Source of the DNA: DSNY01 sp964539745
GTDB taxonomy: Bacteria; Pseudomonadota; Gammaproteobacteria; Burkholderiales; Burkholderiaceae_F
Assembly (NCBI GenBank): GCA_964539745.1
Contig: CAZIJU010000006.1
Location: forward strand, 11,209 to 75,208
Reading direction: 5' to 3'
Length of the DNA stretch: 64,000 nucleotides
Shown here: positions 17,466-25,714 of the stretch, piece by piece
Position numbering within the stretch: position 1 is the stretch's first letter
Layout of the letters: each line of letters starts with the position of its first letter
Made by a program: the position numbers and the translations under genes
Notes under the pieces: model-generated
What the model was told of the DNA's origin: nothing
What the model saw: the letters and a program-made list of their open reading frames with translations, nothing else
Databases searched by the model: none

Positions 17466-17509
17466 GAAAAACCCGGCGCTGCACGCGCAGGTGGCACGTG
17501 CAGCGCGGG
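17466..17509 (-). terminator. Strong leftward terminator-like hairpin upstream of uvrA
   Basis: On the minus strand CCCGCGCTGCACG pairs with CGTGCAGCGCCGGG (one bulge, 11-base loop), followed by GTTTTTC. This is a textbook intrinsic terminator, but it sits between the divergent MFS gene and uvrA, where no leftward gene ends. A TATAGT (minus strand, about 17461-17466) just after it could be the uvrA -10. It could insulate uvrA, act as an attenuator, or end an unannotated leftward RNA. Confidence 0.6.
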
Positions 17510-17661
17510 CGCGGACCCGGCGCGTTGCTCGCGCGCGCAGCCGCACCGTTGGATCGAGCCGCAGGCGGATCGACTACCATTCGCTTCCCGCGCGCGCCCG
17601 CGGGTACGCGGGCGCGCCCGCACCAGGGCGCGGCTACGCCGCCCGCTCCGACCCTTCCGCC

Positions 17662-18897
17662 ATGGCCGCCGCCGACCGCATGTCGCCGCTGGAGATCCGC
17701 GCGAGCGTCTCGCTCGCTTCGATCTTCGCGCTGCGCATGCTCGGGCTGTTCCTGATCCTGCCGGTGTTCGCGGTGCACGCGCGCGGGCTCGCCGGCGCGC
17801 AGGACGCGGCGACGAGCGCAACACTGGTGGGCCTCGCGCTGGGCATCTACGGACTGACGCAAGGCATCCTGCAGATCCCGTACGGCGCGCTGAGCGATCG
17901 CTACGGCCGCAAGCCCTTGATCGTGATCGGGCTCGTGCTGTTCGCGATCGGCAGCTTCGTCGCCGCGGCCGCCGACGACATCTGGTTGACGATCGTCGGC
18001 CGCGCGATCCAGGGTGCCGGCGCCGTGTCTGCGGCCGTGACCGCGTTCATCGCCGACGCAACCCGTGACGAGCATCGAACGAAGGCGATGGCGCTGGTCG
18101 GGGCATCGATCGGCCTGACTTTCGCGCTGTCCCTGGTCGGCGCGCCTCCGCTTTACGCGGCGATCGGCATGAGCGGACTGTTCGCGCTGACGGGCGTGCT
18201 CGCGATCGCAGCGATCGGCGTCGTGCTGTGGGTCGTTCCGCCGGCGCCGCCGAAGATCCACCACGAAGACCCGGCGCGCTGGCGCGACGTCGTGCTGCAT
18301 CCGGAACTGTTGCGCTTGAACATCGGCATTTTCGTTCTGCACACGGTGCAAATGGCGACCTTCGTCGTCGTGCCGGTGCTGCTGGTCGAGCGCGGCGGGC
18401 TGCCGCTCGCCCAGCACTGGCGGATCTACCTGCCGGTCGTGCTCGCGTCGTTTGCGCTGATGATGCCGCCGATCGTCGCGGCCGAGCGCCGCGGGCGGAT
18501 GCGCATGCTGTTTCTGGGCGCGATCGGGCTGCTCGTCGTCGTGCAACTCGGCTACGCGTGGTTCGCGCCTTCGCTCGCATGGCTCGCTTGGTGGCTGCTG
18601 CTGTTCTTCGTCGCTTTCAACATCCTCGAAGCGAGCCTCCCCTCGCTGACCTCGCGCGTGGCGCCGGCGGCGCACAAGGGTCTGGCGCTCGGGATCTACA
18701 ACACGACGCAGTCGATCGGGCTGTTTGCCGGCGGTGCGGCGGGCGGCTGGCTCGCCGCGCGCGCCGGCAGCGCGGGCGTCTTCTACGCGGCGGCTGCGCT
18801 GCTCGCGGCGTGGTGGCTCCTCGCCACGGGCATGCGCGAGCCACCGCGCAGGGCGCGCGGCGAACCCATTGCCGTCGGCGAGGCCGCACCGCGCTGA
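17662..18897 (+). CDS. MFS transporter (YajR-like)
   Basis: 411 residues with about 12 membrane spans. The MFS loop 2-3 motif is GALSDRYGRKPLIVIGL and motif C is around GRAIQGAGAVSAAVTAFIAD. Spans and length match the YajR/MFS drug-proton antiporter group, but without the extra C-terminal YAM domain. It lies between uvrA and ssb, a conserved position in Burkholderiales. Substrate unknown. The ATG at 17662 was chosen over upstream frame extension in a GC-rich leader. Confidence 0.9.
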   Translation: MAAADRMSPLEIRASVSLASIFALRMLGLFLILPVFAVHARGLAGAQDAATSATLVGLALGIYGLTQGILQIPYGALSDRYGRKPLIVIGLVLFAIGSFVAAAADDIWLTIVGRAIQGAGAVSAAVTAFIADATRDEHRTKAMALVGASIGLTFALSLVGAPPLYAAIGMSGLFALTGVLAIAAIGVVLWVVPPAPPKIHHEDPARWRDVVLHPELLRLNIGIFVLHTVQMATFVVVPVLLVERGGLPLAQHWRIYLPVVLASFALMMPPIVAAERRGRMRMLFLGAIGLLVVVQLGYAWFAPSLAWLAWWLLLFFVAFNILEASLPSLTSRVAPAAHKGLALGIYNTTQSIGLFAGGAAGGWLAARAGSAGVFYAAAALLAAWWLLATGMREPPRRARGEPIAVGEAAPR

Positions 18898-18973
18898 CGC
18901 GGTCCGGAGAACCGGGCGCGGAAGGTATCATGCCGTCCTCCCGCTTGCGTGCGACGAACAAGGAGACGAGCGC

Positions 18974-19453
18974 ATGGCCTCCGTCAACAAGGTCATCCTG
19001 ATCGGCAACCTCGGCCGCGACCCCGAAACGCGCTACACGGCCGACGGCACGGCGATCGCCAACGTGTCGATCGCGACCACGCGCCGCTACAAGGATGCGT
19101 CCGGACAGCAGCAGGAGGAGACCGAGTGGCACCGCGTGGCCTTCTTCGGCCGACTCGCCGAGATCGCGGGCGAGTATCTGCGCAAGGGGCGCTCCGTGTA
19201 CGTCGAAGGGCGGCTCCGAACGCGCAAGTGGACGGACAAGGACGGCAACGAGAAATACACGACCGAGATCGTCGCCGAAAACATGCAGATGCTCGGCTCG
19301 CGCGAGGGCATGGGCGGTGCGGATCGAGGCGGCGACATCGACGTCGCCGAGCCGCAAGCGCCGCGTGCGGGCAGGACGGGCCAGCGATCCGCCCAGGATG
19401 CGGCCAAACCCGCACCGAACATCGCAGACATGGACGATGACATCCCGTTCTGA
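18974..19453 (+). CDS. ssb: Single-stranded DNA-binding protein
   Basis: 159 residues. The OB fold begins MASVNKVILIGNLGRDPETR, with EWHRVAFFGRLAEIA and YVEGRLRTRKW. A flexible Gly/Ala/Pro linker ends in the acidic tip DMDDDIPF that binds partner proteins. Ribosome site AAGGAGA before the ATG. An intrinsic terminator follows at 19554, inside the start of the next gene. Confidence 0.97.
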   Translation: MASVNKVILIGNLGRDPETRYTADGTAIANVSIATTRRYKDASGQQQEETEWHRVAFFGRLAEIAGEYLRKGRSVYVEGRLRTRKWTDKDGNEKYTTEIVAENMQMLGSREGMGGADRGGDIDVAEPQAPRAGRTGQRSAQDAAKPAPNIADMDDDIPF

Positions 19454-19513
19454 TGCCGCCGCCGCAGCAGCCGCAGCGGATCAGGCGCGAACGGCGGCTC
19501 GACGCGTCCGGAG

Positions 19514-21175
19514 ATGACACCGCTGGCATACCGGCTCGACACATGGAAGCGAGAAGGCGCCCACGGGCGCCTTTTTCTTCTGGGCGCTGCCTTCGTCGGG
19601 CTGTATCTGGCGCTCGATGCCGTCACGTACGTCTTTCCGAGCGAACCGTTCGCGGCGACCCCGTGGAACCCTCAGCCCGCGTTCGCGCTCGCGCTGATCG
19701 TGCTCGGTGGTGCGGCGTTCGCGCCTGCGGTGCTCGCCGCCGCCGTCCTGGCCGAGACCGTCGTGCGCGAAGCGCCCGGCGGCAGTTTCGGTTTCGTCGT
19801 CGCCTCCGCCGGCATGGGCCTGGCATACGTGTTGACGGGTCTGGCGGTCCGGTCGAAGACGGCATTCGCCGCCGGCGCGCTGTCGCTGCGCGATCTGACG
19901 TGGTTCGTCGCGTTCGCCGCGCTGGGCACCGTGCTGTCGTCGGTCGTCTACGTCGGCGCCTACCTGGCTGACGGCACGCTGCCCCAGGAGCGTGCCACCC
20001 GGGTGTTCCTGCGGCTTGCCGTCGGCGATGCGCTCGGGCTGGTCGGTGTCGCGCCGCTGCTCGTCTACCTGGCGCGGGCAACGCTGCTGCCGCCGGCCGA
20101 CGCCGGCGCACCGCGCCGCGCGGCGCTGCGCGACTTCGCCGTGTTCGTCCTCGTGCTCGGGCTGACGCTGCTGCTGGTTTTCGCGATCACGCCGTTCGAC
20201 GAGTTCCGGATGTCGTACCTGCTGTTTCTGCCGATGATCGCGTTCGCGCTGCGCCAGGGGGCGGCCGGTGCGGCGCTCGCGGTGCCGCTGGCGCAACTCG
20301 GGGTGATCGTCTCGCTGTACGTGCTGGGTGAGCGGGCGGCCACCGCGTTCGAGTTCCAGATGCTGCTGCTCGCACTTTCGCTGACGACACTTTACTTCGG
20401 AGCGCTCGCCGAGGAGCGCGCGCGCGCGGCCGAGGCGCTGGCTCAGCGCGAGCAGCAGTTGCGCGAGCAGCAGGCGCGTCTGAACGAGGCGCAGCGCATG
20501 GCGGCCGCGGCCGAACTGGCGGCGTCGCTCGCGCACGAACTGAACCAGCCGCTGTCGGCGATCGGTACCTACGCCGGCGCGTGCCGGATGCTCGCCGCCG
20601 GCGGCGAGGCGTCGCGCCGCGAGCTGCAGGAGGCGCTGACGCAGGTCGTGCGCGAGAGCGCGCGCGCCGGCGAGTTCGTGCGGCGCATGCGCGACTTCTT
20701 CCGCACCGGTGCTGCCGACCTGAAACGCACCGCGCCGGCGGCGCTGATCGACGCGGCGCACGATCAGGTGCGCGACCGCCTCGCGCGTCACGGCGTGTCC
20801 TGGTCGAGCCGGATCGAGCCGGACCTGCCCGCGGTGGCGGTCGATCGCGTGCAGATCGGCACCGTGCTCGGCAACCTGCTCGCCAACGCGATCGAAGCCG
20901 TCGACGGCGCACCTGCGCCGCGCGCGATCGAGGTGCGTGCGCTGCGTTCGGGCGACGGTCGGGTGCGCATCGAGGTCGAAGACAGCGGACCCGGTGTCGC
21001 GCTCGAAGTGCGCGACCGCCTGTTCCAGCCGATGGCCACGACCAAACCGGGCGGAATGGGTCTGGGGCTTGCGATGGCGCGCACGATCGCGCAGCGGCAT
21101 GGTGGTAGCCTGTGGTTCGACGCGACGCGATCGAGAACCACGTTTTGTCTGGAGTTGCCCGCCGATGAACGCTGA
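19514..21175 (+). CDS. Membrane histidine kinase with MASE1 sensor domain
   Basis: 553 residues. Eight or so helices of a MASE1-type sensor domain occupy about 18-290. A coiled coil (EERARAAEALAQREQQLREQ) follows, then a HisKA box with His341 in SLAHELNQPLSAIG, then HATPase N/G boxes (NLLANAIEAV, EDSGPGV, GGMGLGLAMA). The stop overlaps the start of a FixJ/NarL-type regulator by 11 bases, so they form a two-component system. The H-box matches FixL/TodS-like kinases. The first codons run through a perfect intrinsic terminator (19554-19576), an odd arrangement. The signal is unknown. Confidence 0.9.
   Translation: MTPLAYRLDTWKREGAHGRLFLLGAAFVGLYLALDAVTYVFPSEPFAATPWNPQPAFALALIVLGGAAFAPAVLAAAVLAETVVREAPGGSFGFVVASAGMGLAYVLTGLAVRSKTAFAAGALSLRDLTWFVAFAALGTVLSSVVYVGAYLADGTLPQERATRVFLRLAVGDALGLVGVAPLLVYLARATLLPPADAGAPRRAALRDFAVFVLVLGLTLLLVFAITPFDEFRMSYLLFLPMIAFALRQGAAGAALAVPLAQLGVIVSLYVLGERAATAFEFQMLLLALSLTTLYFGALAEERARAAEALAQREQQLREQQARLNEAQRMAAAAELAASLAHELNQPLSAIGTYAGACRMLAAGGEASRRELQEALTQVVRESARAGEFVRRMRDFFRTGAADLKRTAPAALIDAAHDQVRDRLARHGVSWSSRIEPDLPAVAVDRVQIGTVLGNLLANAIEAVDGAPAPRAIEVRALRSGDGRVRIEVEDSGPGVALEVRDRLFQPMATTKPGGMGLGLAMARTIAQRHGGSLWFDATRSRTTFCLELPADER
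19554..19576 (+). terminator. ssb terminator embedded in kinase gene start
   Basis: AAGGCGCCC / GGGCGCCTT forms a perfect stem with a two-base loop (or a six-pair stem with four-base loop), followed by five T. It is about 100 bases after the ssb stop and inside codons 14-21 of the kinase frame. It should end ssb transcription, and would also limit reading into the kinase gene unless translation disrupts the hairpin. Confidence 0.85.
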
Positions 21176-21827
21176 GGCCGCCCCGCTCGGGGACAACGCG
21201 CACTTCGAAGGATCGACCGTCTACGTCGTCGAGGACGACAAGGCGGTTCGCGAGTCGCTGCTTCTGCTGCTGCGGCTGCGCGGCTATGCGCCGAGCGGTC
21301 ACGAAAGCGCGGAGGAGTTCCTGCAGCTCGATACGCTGCAGCGGCCCGCCTGTGCGCTGGTCGATGTGCGGTTGCCGGGGATCGACGGCCTGGCGCTGCA
21401 GCGCCGGCTCAAGGAGCGCCACCCGGGGCTGCCGGTGATCGTGATCACCGGCCACGGCGACGTGGCCACGGCGCGCAGCGCCCTGCGCGACGGCGCAGTC
21501 GACTTTCTCGAAAAGCCAATCGACGAGAACGAGTTGCTCGACGCCGTCGCGGTCGCGCTGGCCAGCGACCGGCGCCGCGTGGCGCAGGCGCGCGACCGCG
21601 AGGAGATCGCAGCCCGGCTGGCGCGGCTCACCGCGCGCGAACTGGAGGTTTTCGAGCGCATCACCAACGGGCAGCACAACCGCGAAATCGCCGAGGAATT
21701 CGGCATCAGTCCGCGCACGGTCGAGGTGCACCGCTCGCGCATCATGGAGAAGCTGCAGGCACGCCGTGTCGCGGACCTGTTCCGGCTGCGCTTCGAGCTG
21801 GAACAGACGAGCCCGCCGGCCACGTAA
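21165..21827 (+). CDS. FixJ/NarL-type two-component response regulator
   Basis: 220 residues. The REC domain has the acidic pair in VVEDDKAVRE, phospho-acceptor Asp67 in LVDVRLPGIDG and the conserved Lys in FLEKPIDENEL. A LuxR-type HTH is at about 155-215 (RLTARELEVFERITNGQHNR, then ISPRTVEVHRSRIMEKL). Order and motifs match FixJ/TodT regulators. It overlaps the kinase gene and is surely its partner. Targets are not evident nearby. Confidence 0.93.
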   Translation: MNAEAAPLGDNAHFEGSTVYVVEDDKAVRESLLLLLRLRGYAPSGHESAEEFLQLDTLQRPACALVDVRLPGIDGLALQRRLKERHPGLPVIVITGHGDVATARSALRDGAVDFLEKPIDENELLDAVAVALASDRRRVAQARDREEIAARLARLTARELEVFERITNGQHNREIAEEFGISPRTVEVHRSRIMEKLQARRVADLFRLRFELEQTSPPAT

Positions 21828-22240
21828 TCCGGTCAGTTGAGGAAGCGCGGCGCGGCAAGCCGGGCCTCGAACCCGTTGCACGCGCTGTGACGGACATCGG
21901 TGGCGGCGCGGCGCGCCGCAAACCCTGCGGTGGCACGGCTGGCGGACGTCGTCGTGCGGTACGCGCGCCGCGCTGGTCGATGTCGCCGGCCGCAACCGCG
22001 CGCTCGCGTTCGCCTCGCCGGCGAGCCGCCTGCGGGTTCGGCGCGTTCGTTCAGGCTTGTACGTACGCTGTTGTGCGAATTTCGCGGCTTGCGGCGCGCC
22101 GGTATCGTGTGACCGTCGTTGCGCGACTGCGGCATCGGCGGCCGACCAACGCCGCCGACTGCGACGCGAATCCACGGCGGTTGCGCGACGGTGATCAGCG
22201 ACGGCAGCAAGCAAGCGAGGTCATTTCCTCCTCGCATTGA
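21828..22240. other. Gene-free stretch between regulator and antiporter
   Basis: About 410 bases with no credible protein gene. The right end (22213-22235) holds GCGAGGTCATTTCCTCCTCGC, a small hairpin exposing a CCTCC (anti-Shine-Dalgarno) sequence, which is followed at once by an intrinsic terminator. This could be the 3' part of a small RNA or simply the long 3' end of the two-component operon; no clear promoter was found. Confidence 0.35.
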
Positions 22241-22278
22241 CGCCCGCGGAGGCCGCAAGGCGCCGCGGGCTTTTTTTT
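22241..22278 (+). terminator. Rho-independent terminator with GCAA-capped inner hairpin
   Basis: GCCCGCGG (22242-22249) pairs with CCGCGGGC (22263-22270), with an inner GCC-GCAA-GGC hairpin, then eight T (22271-22278). It reads on the plus strand. The nearest upstream plus-strand gene ends over 400 bases earlier. Confidence 0.88.
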
Positions 22279-22323
22279 GGCTACGATCCGACCGCGCGTG
22301 CGCACACCCGCAGCGCTTCGGCG

Positions 22324-23535
22324 ATGACCGACTCGAGCTTCCTTCCCGAGTGGCCCGCGAACTGGCCCGGCGCGTTGTCGCTGGCGCTGCTCGTGCTCGC
22401 GGCAGCCGTGGCCGGCGAGTTCGCGGCACGCTGGCGCGTGCCGCGCCTGGTCGGCTACACGCTGGCCGGCTTCGTGTTCGCGCTGCTCGCTTACGGACTT
22501 GCGCAGGTCGACCTGGTGGCGATCGCGCCGGCCGACGCGGAACTGGCGATCGGCATCGCCGCCGCACTGATCCTGTTCGACCTTGGCCAGCGGGTCTCCT
22601 GGGGCTGGCTGCAGCGCAACCCCGCGCTCGGCGCCACCAGCGTGGCCGAGAGCCTGCTGACCTTCGGTGCGGTGTTCGTCGCGCTGCGCGCGCTCGGCAT
22701 GACCGCGCTGCCGGCGGCGATGATCGCGGCGATCGCGATCGCGACGTCGCCGGCGGTCGTGCTCGCGGTCACGCGCGAAGTGCGCGCGCAGGGGCAGCTC
22801 ACCGAGCGGGTGCTGCTGCTGACGGCGCTGAACTGCGTCTACGCGATCGTGCTGTCGACGCTGATGCTCGCGTGGGCGCACGTCGAGTCGCGCGGCGTGC
22901 TCGACACCTGGGTTCTGCAGCCGCTTTACCTCGTTTTCGGCGCGCTGATCCTCGCCGCAGCGGCGGCGCACGGCATGCTCGTCGTGCTGCGCTACGTCGG
23001 CCGCGAGCGCGCGAGCCAGATCGCGGTCGTGCTCGCCTGCGTCGGCGTGGTCTTCGCGCTGGCGCAGGTGCTGCGGCTTTCGCCGCTGCTGGCGCTGCTG
23101 ACCTTCGGCGCCTTCGCGCGCGCGTTCGACCGCGAGCGGCGCCTGATGGCGGCCGATCTCGGCCTGCCCGCGGCACTCGCGGCGCTGATCTTCTTCGCGC
23201 TGTCCTTCGCGACGGTCGACTTCTCGTTGCTCGCGCCCGCGTGGCTGCCGGCGATCGTCCTCGTTCTGGTCCGCGTCGCGGCGAAGGTCGCCGCGAGCCT
23301 CGCGCTGGCTCACGCTTCGGCGCTGGCGTGGCGCAAGGGCGCGTGGCTCGGCGTGGGCCTGGCCCCGATGTCCGCGGTCGGGCTGCTGCTGTCGCGCGAG
23401 CTGGCGGTGAACTATCCGCAGCTCGGTGCGCAGGTGGGTGCGGTGATCTTCGCCAGCGTTTTCCTGCTGCAGATCGGCGGGGCGCTGTTGCTCGCCTGGG
23501 CGCTGCGCGCCACCGGCGAAGCGAGGCAGACGTGA
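22324..23535 (+). CDS. Kef/NhaP-like cation:proton antiporter membrane protein (no RCK domain)
   Basis: 403 residues, almost entirely membrane helices (about 11-12), with the CPA2-like opening RVPRLVGYTLAGFVFALL and an exchange-core stretch LILFDLGQRV, then AESLLTFGAVFVALRALG and ATSPAVVLAVTREV. No cytoplasmic nucleotide-binding domain follows, in contrast to the Kef protein at 8732. Its GTGA overlap with the next gene couples it to the YbdK-type ligase, suggesting a joint role in osmotic or electrophile stress; that link is inference. Confidence 0.82.
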   Translation: MTDSSFLPEWPANWPGALSLALLVLAAAVAGEFAARWRVPRLVGYTLAGFVFALLAYGLAQVDLVAIAPADAELAIGIAAALILFDLGQRVSWGWLQRNPALGATSVAESLLTFGAVFVALRALGMTALPAAMIAAIAIATSPAVVLAVTREVRAQGQLTERVLLLTALNCVYAIVLSTLMLAWAHVESRGVLDTWVLQPLYLVFGALILAAAAAHGMLVVLRYVGRERASQIAVVLACVGVVFALAQVLRLSPLLALLTFGAFARAFDRERRLMAADLGLPAALAALIFFALSFATVDFSLLAPAWLPAIVLVLVRVAAKVAASLALAHASALAWRKGAWLGVGLAPMSAVGLLLSRELAVNYPQLGAQVGAVIFASVFLLQIGGALLLAWALRATGEARQT

Positions 23536-24662
23536 CGGACGAAGTACTGGCCTTCACGAGATCTGACGCGCTGACGATGGGCGTCGAGCTGGAGCTGCAG
23601 CTGATCGATCGGCGCACCGGCGATCTGACGCGCGGCGCCTCCGACCTGATCCACCTGGTCGAGCGCAAGCCGTACCCCGGCGACATCAAGCCCGAGATCA
23701 CCGAAAGCATGATCGAGATCTCGACCAAGGTGCATCGCGAGTTCGGATCGCTGCGCGACGAGCTGCGCGCGATGCGCGACGTGCTGGTGCAGGCGGCGGA
23801 CCGGCTCGATCTGGCGATCGCCGGTGGGGGCGCCCATCCGTTCCAGCGCTGGCACGAGCGACAGATCTTCGATCGGCCGCGGTTTCGCCATGTCGCCGGT
23901 CTGTATGGCTATCTGGCGAAGCAGTTCACCGTGTTCGGCCAGCACGTGCACATCGGCTGCGCAAGCGGCGACGCCGCGATGTCGCTGCTGCACGGCCTCG
24001 CGCGTTACGTGCCGCATTTCATCGCGCTGGCGGCGTGCAGCCCCTACTACCAGGGGGTGGACACCGCCTTCGACTGCTCGCGGCTGAACACGGTTTTCGC
24101 GTTCCCGCTGTCGGGCCGCGCGCCGTTCGTTACCGACTGGGCCGGCTTCGAGGCGTACTTCGCGAAGATGAAACGGCTCGGTGTGGTCGAAAGCATGAAG
24201 GACTTCTACTGGGACATCCGGCCGAAGCCGGAATACGGAACGATCGAGATCCGTGTTTTCGACACGCCGCTGACGGTCGATCGCGCGGCGGAACTGGCCG
24301 GCTATCTGCAGGCCGTATGCGCGATGCTGCTCGACGCCGGCGCGCGGCCCGAATCCGAGGACATCTACCTCGCCTATAGCTACAACCGCTTCCAGGCATG
24401 CCGCTTCGGGCTCGAGGCGCAGTTGATCGACGTCGCCTCGGCCGCGGCGGTTCCGCTGCACCGTGACGTGCTCGACACCGTCGAGCGCTGCCGGCCGTAC
24501 GCGCAGCGGCTCGCGTGCGCCGAGGCGCTCGACGCGATCGAGGCGCTCGTGCGCGCGCACGGCAACCACGCGCGCTGGCAGCGCGAGACCTACCAGCAAT
24601 CGGGTTCGCTCGCGGAGGTCGTGTTGCGCAGCGCGGCGCTGTGGTCGGCCCGCGGGGTGTGA
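23532..24662 (+). CDS. ybdK: YbdK-type carboxylate-amine ligase (glutamate-cysteine ligase 2 family)
   Basis: 376 residues matching the GCS2/YbdK family: MGVELELQLIDRRTGDL, IKPEITESMIEIST, GQHVHIGC, and RPKPEYGTIEIRVFDTPLT near the active site. E. coli YbdK has weak glutamate-cysteine ligase activity; the real substrates of most members are unknown. The GTG at 23532 forms a GTGA overlap with the antiporter stop and places the protein just before the catalytic core. Physical coupling to a Kef-like antiporter is notable because Kef systems are glutathione-controlled in E. coli. Confidence 0.9.
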   Translation: MTDEVLAFTRSDALTMGVELELQLIDRRTGDLTRGASDLIHLVERKPYPGDIKPEITESMIEISTKVHREFGSLRDELRAMRDVLVQAADRLDLAIAGGGAHPFQRWHERQIFDRPRFRHVAGLYGYLAKQFTVFGQHVHIGCASGDAAMSLLHGLARYVPHFIALAACSPYYQGVDTAFDCSRLNTVFAFPLSGRAPFVTDWAGFEAYFAKMKRLGVVESMKDFYWDIRPKPEYGTIEIRVFDTPLTVDRAAELAGYLQAVCAMLLDAGARPESEDIYLAYSYNRFQACRFGLEAQLIDVASAAAVPLHRDVLDTVERCRPYAQRLACAEALDAIEALVRAHGNHARWQRETYQQSGSLAEVVLRSAALWSARGV

Positions 24663-24732
24663 TCGAGGATCCCTTTCGTCGAACGGGCCGAGCGCTGCGC
24701 AAAGGGTCGACGAACCATCTGCGGCAAGGCAT

Positions 24733-24758
24733 CGCCCTTCGCTCGCTCGCGAGGGGCG
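24733..24758. terminator. Hairpin between convergent ybdK and hisN
   Basis: CGCCCTTCGC pairs with GCGAGGGGCG (ten pairs, one G-U) around a six-base loop. There is no T-run on either side, so its role as a terminator is uncertain, but its place between two convergent genes fits a transcript end or REP-like structure. Confidence 0.4.
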
Positions 24759-24827
24759 AAAGTGGGCGAACGCGACTTCGATGCGCGCGCGTGCCCGTCG
24801 GCCGCCCGCCCGCAACGGGGCAGGTGG

Positions 24828-25646
24828 TCAACCCGCGCCGCGCAGCACGGCCAGCACTTGGTCGTGCAACGGGCCCGCGGTGGCGATCAGCGAGGGCCGC
24901 GCGAGCGGGTCGCCACCGTCCCAGCCGGTCACGCGTCCGCCCGCGCCCTCGACCACCGGAACGATCGCCGCGACGTCCCAGTAGGCGAGCGACGGGTCGA
25001 GCATCACGTCGGCGGCGCCAGTGGCCAGCGCGAAGTAGCCGAAGCAATCGCCCCACGTGCGATACAGCTTTGCGCGTCGTACCAGCGCCTCGACCGCGGG
25101 GCCACCGGACTGCTTGCCGGTGGACCAGTGCGTGGTCGCGAGCACCGTCGCGTCTTCGAGCCGTGCGCACGAACGCACGCGAACGACGCGTTCGGTCCCG
25201 TCGGCGCGATACAGCCGGCACTCGCGGTCGCGGCCGATCAGCGCAACGCCGGCCGCGGGGTGCGCGATCGCGCCGAGCAGCGGCCGGAAGCCGGCGCCGT
25301 CGTCGCGTTCGAGCGCGATCAGCGTGCCGAACAGGAAGCAGTTGGTGATGAACGCGCGCGTGCCGTCGACGGGATCGAGCACCCAACGATAGCGCGCACC
25401 GTGCTTGACGCCGAACTCCTCGCCGAGGATGCCGTGGTCCGGATAGCGCCGCTCGATCAGCGTGCGCATCGCCTCCTCGGCGCCGCGGTCGGCGCGCGTG
25501 ACGGGCGAGGCGTCGCTCTTGATGTCGACCGCGGTGCCGCTTAGAAACAGCGGGCCGATCACGCCGAACGCGCAGCCGATCAGCTCGTGGACGAATGGAA
25601 CGAACTCGCGCAGCTCGGCGGCTGCGACGGGAGCGGTATAGGTCAC
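24828..25646 (-). CDS. hisN: Inositol-monophosphatase-family phosphatase, histidinol-phosphatase-like
   Basis: 272 residues with all metal-site motifs of the family: GEEFG (Glu76/77), DPVDGTRAFI (Asp91, Asp94) and YWDVAAIVPVVEGAGG. The overall sequence is most like HisN-type histidinol-phosphatases. The GTG at 25646 is the only good start. It is last in the leftward phosphonate run, 68 bases after phnZ, so it may be an unrelated biosynthetic gene or a phosphatase recruited to the regulon; sequence alone cannot decide. Confidence 0.85.
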   Translation of the reverse strand: MTYTAPVAAAELREFVPFVHELIGCAFGVIGPLFLSGTAVDIKSDASPVTRADRGAEEAMRTLIERRYPDHGILGEEFGVKHGARYRWVLDPVDGTRAFITNCFLFGTLIALERDDGAGFRPLLGAIAHPAAGVALIGRDRECRLYRADGTERVVRVRSCARLEDATVLATTHWSTGKQSGGPAVEALVRRAKLYRTWGDCFGYFALATGAADVMLDPSLAYWDVAAIVPVVEGAGGRVTGWDGGDPLARPSLIATAGPLHDQVLAVLRGAG

Positions 25647-25714
25647 TGGATGCGCGGCTGGATGAGCTGTCGCGATGTTAAGCGAGCGCGCGGCGCTGCG
25701 CGCGCCGGAGGCCG

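Noticed and set aside
17476..17510. Sigma-54 promoter candidate at TGGCACGTGCAGCGC
   Set aside because: It begins with TGGCAC, but no TTGC follows at the required spacing and it belongs to the hairpin stem.
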